NCBI GenBank assembly: GCA_025354075.1
Contig: JANXNO010000296.1
Span: 1 to 19,907 of the forward strand
DNA length: 19,907 nt
Reading direction: 5' to 3'
From: Burkholderiales bacterium
GTDB taxonomy: Bacteria; Pseudomonadota; Gammaproteobacteria; Burkholderiales; Casimicrobiaceae
The translations under genes were made by a program, and so were the position numbers. The notes below the pieces were generated by a model. The model was not told the origin of the DNA. It did no database searches and was given only the letters and a program-made list of their open reading frames with translations. This document shows, piece after piece, positions 15,639-19,907 of the stretch; position 1 is the stretch's first letter, and every line of letters starts with the position of its first letter.

Positions 15639-16637
15639 TCAGTCGGCTTTCGCGCCTGAATCCTTCACCACCTTGGCCCATTTGGTGATTTCGCTTTTTT
15701 GATAGGCAGCGAGCTCGTCGGGTGTGCCGCCCATAGCGTCGAGCCCGGCATCCGCCAAACGTTTCGCGACATCCGGCAATTTCAATATTCGGCGCACCTC
15801 GGTTTGCCATTTCTCGATGATCGGCTTCGGCGTATTGGCCGGCGCGAACAGCGCAAACCAGCTGACAGCGTCAAACCCGGGCAACCCTGCTTCAGCGATT
15901 GTCGGAATCTCCGGCGCGGCGGGTGAGCGGGTACTGCTGGTCACACCGAGGGCGCGCAGCTTGCCTTCGCGCACCAGTGGCAGGCTCGATGGCATGTTGT
16001 CGAACATCATCGTCACACGACCGCCGAGGACGTCAGGAATCGCTGTGGCGCGGCCTTTGTACGGGATGTGGACCATGTCGATGCCGGTCATGGTTTTGAA
16101 CAGCTCGCCGGAGACGTGGATGCTGGTGCCCGAGCCGCTGGAGGCGAAGGTCATCTTGCCCTCTTTTTTTCCCAGAGCGATGAAGTCCTTGAGATTTTTC
16201 GCGGGTACTTCGTTGTTGATTACCAACATATTCGGTGTGGTGGCAAGTAGCGTAATCGGCGTGAAATCCTTGACTGCGTCGTACGGCATTTTCGAATACA
16301 ACGCAGGGTTGATCGAGTGCGTACCCACGGTGCCGACGACGATGGTGTAGCCATCGGGCGGCGCCTTCGCAACGAAATCTGCGCCAGTGTTGCCACCTGC
16401 GCCCGGTTTGTTGTCGACGATGACCGGTTGCCCCCAAACGTTTGAGAGTTTTTCGCTCAGGATGCGCGCCAACGTGTCCGGCGCGCCACCGCTGGTGAAG
16501 GTCACCACAATGCGCAACGGCTTGTCGGGGAAGCCGGACGTTGTGGTCTGCGCAGACGCGGTCGTGGCGGCGCATCCAAGCGCGAAGGCGAGCGCCAATG
16601 CGCCCGAGGCGCGCAGCTGTTTGAGACAAAATTTCAT
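15639..16637 (-). CDS. Bug-family (TctC) periplasmic solute-binding protein
   Basis: This 332-residue extracytoplasmic receptor of tripartite tricarboxylate transporters probably binds a carboxylate or a similar small solute. The signal peptide is clear: MKFCLKQLR, a hydrophobic core ALALAFALG, and the cleavage motif TASA about residues 25-29. The mature protein shows the Bug hallmarks FPDKPLRIVVTFTSGG, VDNKPGAGGNTGADFVAKAPPDGYT, HIPYKG and a GRV...FDN segment. The frame is open up to 16700, but I choose 16637 because AAGGAG lies just upstream and the signal peptide then starts correctly. There are no tctA or tctB membrane genes nearby, so this is one of the orphan Bug receptors frequent in Burkholderiales and may use a transporter encoded elsewhere. 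The ligand cannot be predicted. Upstream lies the palindrome-rich gap. Confidence 0.95.
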   Translation of the reverse strand: MKFCLKQLRASGALALAFALGCAATTASAQTTTSGFPDKPLRIVVTFTSGGAPDTLARILSEKLSNVWGQPVIVDNKPGAGGNTGADFVAKAPPDGYTIVVGTVGTHSINPALYSKMPYDAVKDFTPITLLATTPNMLVINNEVPAKNLKDFIALGKKEGKMTFASSGSGTSIHVSGELFKTMTGIDMVHIPYKGRATAIPDVLGGRVTMMFDNMPSSLPLVREGKLRALGVTSSTRSPAAPEIPTIAEAGLPGFDAVSWFALFAPANTPKPIIEKWQTEVRRILKLPDVAKRLADAGLDAMGGTPDELAAYQKSEITKWAKVVKDSGAKAD

Positions 16638-16738
16638 GAGTTTCTCCTTGCCAACGATAGTACCGGTTGCGGTTTCTGGCGTCATAACCACAGACCACAT
16701 TCATAGAAAAACCACGATACAGCTTTTTCTTTAAAACG

Positions 16739-16751
16739 CCAATTTAATTGG
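16739..16751. promoter_or_regulatory. 13-base AT-rich palindrome CCAATTTAATTGG
   Basis: Six-base perfect arms CCAATT and AATTGG surround a single T. It lies 101 bases upstream of the Bug receptor start, in the divergent gap. Its size and symmetry suit a dimeric transcription-factor site, but no regulator family could be assigned. Confidence 0.4.
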
Positions 16752-16767
16752 GCTAAGCGCACGTTTT

Positions 16768-16792
16768 TTCAGCTAGTCGATAGTTAGCTGAA
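16768..16792. promoter_or_regulatory. Inverted repeat TTCAGCTA-N9-TAGCTGAA
   Basis: Perfect eight-base arms at 16768-16775 and 16785-16792 have a nine-base spacer, total 25 bases. The half-site TTCAGCTA recurs exactly at 16823. T-runs precede it on the plus strand and A-runs follow it on the minus strand, so it is not a terminator. It is best read as an operator for a dimeric regulator (inference). Confidence 0.5.
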
Positions 16793-16812
16793 TATCAACC
16801 TGAGTCCTTGTA

Positions 16813-16838
16813 AACAGCGCTGTTCAGCTAAAAGCTGA
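16813..16838. promoter_or_regulatory. Overlapping palindromes AACAGCGCTGTT and TCAGCT-AAA-AGCTGA
   Basis: A perfect 12-base palindrome AACAGCGCTGTT (16813-16824) shares one base with a second inverted repeat, TCAGCT (16824-16829) and AGCTGA (16833-16838), separated by AAA. The second uses the same half-site as the element at 16768-16792. Their centres are 51 bases apart, close to five helical turns, so a regulator could bind both on one face of the DNA (inference). Confidence 0.45.
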
Positions 16839-17042
16839 TGAGATGCACAACGCGCTGCGGCACAAAAATATCACCCGCTCGTGCGCACAAAGGGCGTCGG
16901 TTTGCGGACTCGAAACCAAATCTGCCAACCGCACTGCAACTTTATTGCGTCGCGCTTTACACACTCAAACAACATCGTCGATTTCGGGCTATGCTAAACA
17001 CATAACAGGTATCGGCTTCGAGGGACTCAGTCTCTACGCAAA

Positions 17043-19181
17043 ATGAGCACCATCAATCGCACTGCATTTGACGAGACGCTTGTCTCTACGGGCGAACGGC
17101 TCGAAGAGCGGTCGCGTCCGGCGGTGATTTCGCTGGAAAACTTTTCCACGCTGTTTGACCGCCTGCCAATTGGTGCCTATCGGTCAAGCATTTCGGGTCG
17201 CCAGTTGCGAGCCAACGCGGCGCTCGTTAATCTCAATGGATACTCCTCCGAGGCGCAAATGCTCGCGAGCGTGAACGATATTTCGACCGAGTGGTACGTG
17301 GACTCACATCGTCGCGATGAATTCAAGTCGCTGCTGGCCCGCGACGGGCACGTCGTCGCTTTCGTTTCAGAAATTTATCGGCACAAAACACGGGAGCGCA
17401 TCTGGGTCAGCGAGAACGCTCATGTGGTTCACGATGAGCTCGGCCAACCGCTGTATTTTGAAGGCACCGTTGAGGACGTCACGCATCGCCTCAACGCAAA
17501 CCATCTGATCGAGTCCAGCGAACGGCGATTTCGATCCTTGACTGAAAAAGCCCAGGTCGCCACGGTGTTGTGCGACCCGCTCGGCAAAATGCAATTTGTC
17601 AGCGCAGCTTTCGAGCGGTTGCTTGGCTTTCCGGCAGCTCTTGTGGAGGGTGCAAACCTGTTCGACTTTATGCACGCCGCTGATGCCATTGAAGAGCGGG
17701 AGGAATTGAAACGCGTGGCGTTGGGCACGAACTCCGGCGTCGAGTCAATCATGCGCTTTCATCACGCCGATGGTCGGGTGCGGCGCTGGGCATCAATTGC
17801 CAATAATTGCCTGGACGATGAGGCGGTCGGCGCGATCGTATTGCACTTTCGTGATGTCACCGATTCCCAGTTGGCCGAGGAGCGCCTGCGCCATCTCGCC
17901 ACCACCGATTCACTCACCGGCATTGCCAATCGCGCAAGGCTTGAGGAGGCGATGGCCAGCGCCATTGAAGCGGCAAAAATCAGCGGCGGCAAAGTAGCGC
18001 TGGTGTTTCTGGATCTCGATCATTTCAAGGTGGTCAACGATTCGTACGGTCACGCGTTTGGCGATAAATTGTTGCACACCATTGCCGTCAAACTCAAACA
18101 GTCGACGGGCTGGAACAACGTGGTTGCGCGCCTCGGTGGCGACGAATTCGCCATGCTCATTCCGCAGCTCACGAGCACCGATGCGCTGGCGTCGATCTGT
18201 CAAAACATTCTGCAATTGCTGGCGCAAACCACGCGCATTGACGGTTTCGACGTAAGCGCAAACGCCAGTGCGGGCGCGAGTATTTTTCCGGACGACGCGA
18301 GCTCGCCCGCCGAGCTGTTACAGCACGCCGACCTCGCCATGTTCAGTGCCAAAACAAATGGTCGCAATACCTTTCGCCATTTTGCGCCGGCACTCGCGCA
18401 CGATGCCAAAGCGCGCGGCACACTGGTCAACGAATTGCGGGCGGCCGTCGCACAGCAGCAGTTTGAGGTCTGGTATCAACCGCAGCTCGATCTCTCCACG
18501 CATAGGCTGATTGGTCTTGAGGCGCTGGTGCGATGGCAACACCCGACGCGCGGCATTGTTCTGCCGGATGAATTTATAGCCACCGCCGAAGATCAGGGCC
18601 TGATTGACGAAATTGGCACCTACGTGACCGAGCAGGCCATCGCGCAGACCGCGCGCTGGTCGAAACAGTGCCAGCTTCCGCTGCGCATCGCCATCAACGT
18701 GTCTGCGCAGGAGCTGCGCGGCAAGGCGTACGCAGAACGTCTGCAGAATACGTTGCGCCACCACGACATGCCGCCTGACCGCGTTGACATTGAGATCACC
18801 GAGCGCGTTTTCGTCGACACTCACACCTATGCGCTCGAAGCACTCAATCATCTGCGCATGCTTGGCGTGAAAATCGCGCTTGACGACTGGGGGGTCGCGT
18901 ATTCCGCCATTTCCTATCTGCGTAAATTTCCGGTAGACATTGTGAAGGTTGATCGATCGTTTATCGGCGGCCTGCCCGATTCCGCCAATGATCGCTCCAT
19001 CGTGCGCGCGCTGCTGGCGCTGGCGCGTGACTTCAAACTGCGCGTGGTCGCTGAAGGCATTGAGCGGCCCGGGCAACTCGTGTTTCTACAGGCGCACGGC
19101 TGCCGAGAAGGCCAGGGCTATTTCTTTTCGAAACCGATGCCTGCCGCAGAAATCGAATCTCGCTGGATTAGCGCGTGCTGA
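17043..19181 (+). CDS. PAS-PAS-GGDEF-EAL cyclic di-GMP turnover protein
   Basis: This 712-residue cytoplasmic protein combines two PAS domains (about 38-150, ending FEGTVEDVTHR, and about 158-277, ending HFRDVTDSQLAEERL) with a GGDEF domain (about 285-445) and an EAL domain (about 455-705). The GGDEF motif (365-369) and DLDHFKVVNDSYGH are intact. The RxxD inhibitory site is replaced by GWNN (356-359). The EAL motif is Glu493-Ala-Leu. Further phosphodiesterase residues are present: Asn in INVSAQELR, Glu in IEITERVF, Asp614-Asp615, Lys in VKVDRSF, Glu in AEGIE, and Gln in GQGYFFSKP. Loop 6 reads DDWGVAYSA where DDFGTGYSS is usual, which could affect dimer-dependent activation. Both activities look possible, and the net direction is unknown. 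The start at 17043 has a poor ribosome-binding site, but the N-terminus fits. Confidence 0.95.
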   Translation: MSTINRTAFDETLVSTGERLEERSRPAVISLENFSTLFDRLPIGAYRSSISGRQLRANAALVNLNGYSSEAQMLASVNDISTEWYVDSHRRDEFKSLLARDGHVVAFVSEIYRHKTRERIWVSENAHVVHDELGQPLYFEGTVEDVTHRLNANHLIESSERRFRSLTEKAQVATVLCDPLGKMQFVSAAFERLLGFPAALVEGANLFDFMHAADAIEEREELKRVALGTNSGVESIMRFHHADGRVRRWASIANNCLDDEAVGAIVLHFRDVTDSQLAEERLRHLATTDSLTGIANRARLEEAMASAIEAAKISGGKVALVFLDLDHFKVVNDSYGHAFGDKLLHTIAVKLKQSTGWNNVVARLGGDEFAMLIPQLTSTDALASICQNILQLLAQTTRIDGFDVSANASAGASIFPDDASSPAELLQHADLAMFSAKTNGRNTFRHFAPALAHDAKARGTLVNELRAAVAQQQFEVWYQPQLDLSTHRLIGLEALVRWQHPTRGIVLPDEFIATAEDQGLIDEIGTYVTEQAIAQTARWSKQCQLPLRIAINVSAQELRGKAYAERLQNTLRHHDMPPDRVDIEITERVFVDTHTYALEALNHLRMLGVKIALDDWGVAYSAISYLRKFPVDIVKVDRSFIGGLPDSANDRSIVRALLALARDFKLRVVAEGIERPGQLVFLQAHGCREGQGYFFSKPMPAAEIESRWISAC

Positions 19182-19194
19182 CGCGTCGCGATTC

Positions 19195-19228
19195 AGCGGC
19201 ATTAGATTCGGTCGAAAAAAAAGCCGCT
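19195..19228 (+). terminator. Weak candidate terminator after the GGDEF-EAL gene
   Basis: AGCGGC (19195-19200) and GCCGCT (19223-19228) can pair around a 22-base A-rich loop, followed by TTG. The stem is only six base pairs and the T-run is short, so termination is doubtful. It begins 14 bases after the stop codon of the GGDEF-EAL gene. Confidence 0.25.
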
Positions 19229-19370
19229 TTGTCCTGAATGCTCCGTTTAATGGGGGCCAGACACCATAAAGCCTGAGTTAAACCACGAACAGTCCATCAG
19301 CGGAAAAGAAAAGGGGTGAAGAGAAGCGCGGCGCGACCCTTTGGTTTCTGAAGACAAAAGGATCGTGTTT

Positions 19371-19817
19371 ATGGCTTTCTTCACCTTGGAGAGAAGATAA
19401 ACGGTGGCGGGCTTGAATGCATCCGGGATCGCAGCAGCCGAGATAGCGCGCCGTCTCGGCTGCTGCGAGCGCACCGTTGTGCGCGAGATCGGGCGCTGTG
19501 CGCCGCAGTGCTATGACGCGGGGATCGCACAGAGCCATCTTGAGCGCTGTCAGGGGCGTTCAGCGGCCAATGTGGCGATCAACATCAAGGACGGTTTGCT
19601 CGCGCAGCTCTACGGGCTGTTTACGGATCACTTGCGCTTGTCGCCCGAACAGGTCAGTGTCGCGCTCGCTCGGCTGCCCACGGGGCGGGGCAGCCGGCGC
19701 TACACCCTGTCGACACCTGCGCTCTACGCGTGGCTCGCACGCGAGCGGGCGCTTGAGCCTCAAGCGCTTGGAAGGGGCTCGCTAAAACGGACGCCATGGA
19801 TTTGGTATTTTCACTGA
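19371..19817 (+). pseudogene. IS30-like transposase remnant, in-frame stop and truncated 3' end
   Basis: The frame begins at ATG 19371, preceded by AAAAGGA at good spacing, and reads MAFFTLERR, then an in-frame TAA (19398-19400), then TVAGLNASGIAAAEIARRLG. This matches the start of IS30-type transposases (TLEER...GLS..EIARRLGR helix-turn-helix). The helix-turn-helix ends CCERTVVREIGR. Further on LSPEQVSVAL resembles the IS30 (W/L)SPEQI segment, followed by a LYAWLARERA region where the family has ETIYRW. No DDE catalytic core is present. About codon 133 the sequence runs into the left end of an IS3 element, so the last roughly 16 codons (to the stop at 19815-19817) are not transposase sequence. 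GTG 19404 after the stop could restart translation, but the product would lack the catalytic domain. The family assignment rests on short motifs. Confidence 0.6.
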
Positions 19818-19907
19818 ATCATGGAGCAAGCAATGCAATCAATATCAAAACGCGTGTTCACGCACGAGTACCGGGCAGAGGCGGTCAAATTAGTCACTGA
19901 GCAGGGC
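19769..19907 (+). mobile_element. Left end of an IS3-family insertion sequence (continues beyond window)
   Basis: The sequence from about 19769, TGGAAGGGGCTCGCTAAAAC followed by GGACG, looks like an IS3-family terminal inverted repeat. It starts with TG and has a CTAAAACGGAC-type tail. It lies about 50 bases before a reading frame that starts like IS3 OrfA. The exact boundary is a guess within about 15 bases, because the right end and target duplication are outside the window. The element interrupts the IS30-like transposase gene. Confidence 0.5.
19821..19907 (+). CDS. IS3-family transposase OrfA, N-terminal part (cut by window end)
   Basis: Twenty-nine codons are visible before the window ends: MEQAMQSISKRVFTHEYRAE, then AVKLVTEQG. 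The pattern KR.FT.E(Y/F)RAEAVKLV.EQG is characteristic of the OrfA helix-turn-helix proteins of IS3-family elements, which precede a frameshift-fused OrfB with the DDE integrase core. The upstream Met at 19821 has no ribosome-binding site. The Met at 19833 follows GGAG by six bases and may be the true start. The gene continues to the right, so intactness cannot be judged. Confidence 0.75.
   Translation, partial: MEQAMQSISKRVFTHEYRAEAVKLVTEQG

Larger units (their letters stand above)
16638..17042. promoter_or_regulatory. 405-base divergent intergenic region, AT-rich and rich in palindromes
   Basis: This region separates the Bug receptor gene (minus strand) from the GGDEF-EAL gene (plus strand) and must contain both promoters. 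Between 16739 and 16838 it holds four palindromes, annotated separately. From about 16840 to 17042 I see nothing structured. A -10-like TATGCT lies at 16990-16995, but no -35 at normal spacing. A 67-codon frame from 16843 is not believed to be a gene. The AT-rich stretch 16690-16760 fits a promoter of the Bug gene. Confidence 0.6.

Noticed and set aside
16033..16704. 223-codon minus-strand frame overlapping the Bug receptor gene in another frame
   Set aside because: The Bug frame is strongly supported by signal peptide and family motifs; the other frame is Arg/His-rich out-of-frame reading.
16843..17046. 67-codon frame just before the GGDEF-EAL gene
   Set aside because: It has no ribosome-binding site, a low-quality Arg/Thr/Ser-rich translation, and it overlaps the start of the real gene.
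18318..19076. 252-codon minus-strand frame opposite the EAL domain
   Set aside because: It is fully contained in a well-supported gene on the other strand; the His- and Arg-rich translation has no recognisable domain.
1..19907. CRISPR arrays, tRNA or rRNA genes, phage genes, toxin-antitoxin or defence systems
   Set aside because: Reading both strands I found no regularly spaced direct repeats, no tRNA-like cloverleaf in the gaps, and no coding motif of these systems. A tRNAscan or DefenseFinder run would settle this.

Overview
The window looks like a chromosomal stretch of a betaproteobacterium, most likely of the order Burkholderiales. The reasons are an orphan Bug-type (TctC) solute-binding protein, a DUF2788 membrane protein, an etfB-etfA-acyl-CoA dehydrogenase cluster, a GC content that reads as moderately high, and compact gene packing. 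The species cannot be named from the sequence alone. Most of the window is ordinary metabolism and signalling. Only the right end, from about 19.2 kb, is clearly accessory.

Layout: (1) 1-3886 holds a divergent pair: a serine/alanine-glyoxylate aminotransferase (cut by the left edge) and a large FAD plus Fe-S 2-hydroxyacid dehydrogenase. Together they suggest 2-hydroxyacid, 2-oxoacid and glyoxylate metabolism. (2) 3883-5202 is a PAS-PAS-GGDEF diguanylate cyclase whose stop codon overlaps that of the dehydrogenase, followed by a 381-base AT-rich gap. (3) 5584-8311 on the minus strand carries a PduO-type cobalamin adenosyltransferase and an M3 (Dcp-like) oligopeptidase. A short REP-like hairpin lies between them. 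(4) 8344-9473 holds an ECHDC3-like crotonase paralog that lacks both classical catalytic glutamates, translationally coupled to a small membrane protein. A convergent GtrA-family membrane protein follows. (5) 10105-13741 encodes both ETF subunits and a 600-residue acyl-CoA dehydrogenase, which plausibly pass electrons from acyl-CoA oxidation towards the quinone pool. (6) 13836-15634 holds a beta-like glutathione transferase without its family Cys, a GC-rich hairpin over its stop codon, and an overlapping pair of membrane proteins (DUF2189, DUF2788). (7) 15639-16637 is the orphan Bug periplasmic binding protein. (8) 16638-17042 is non-coding and unusually rich in palindromes. (9) 17043-19181 is a PAS-PAS-GGDEF-EAL protein with intact GGDEF and EAL motifs. 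(10) 19371-19907 is a decayed, IS30-like transposase gene with an in-frame stop, cut off by the left end of an IS3-family element that runs out of the window.

I did not find a convincing new multi-gene system such as a defence island, CRISPR array, secondary-metabolite cluster or phage. The observations most worth following are the palindrome array between the Bug gene and the GGDEF-EAL gene, the crotonase paralog without catalytic acids, and the nested IS remnants.
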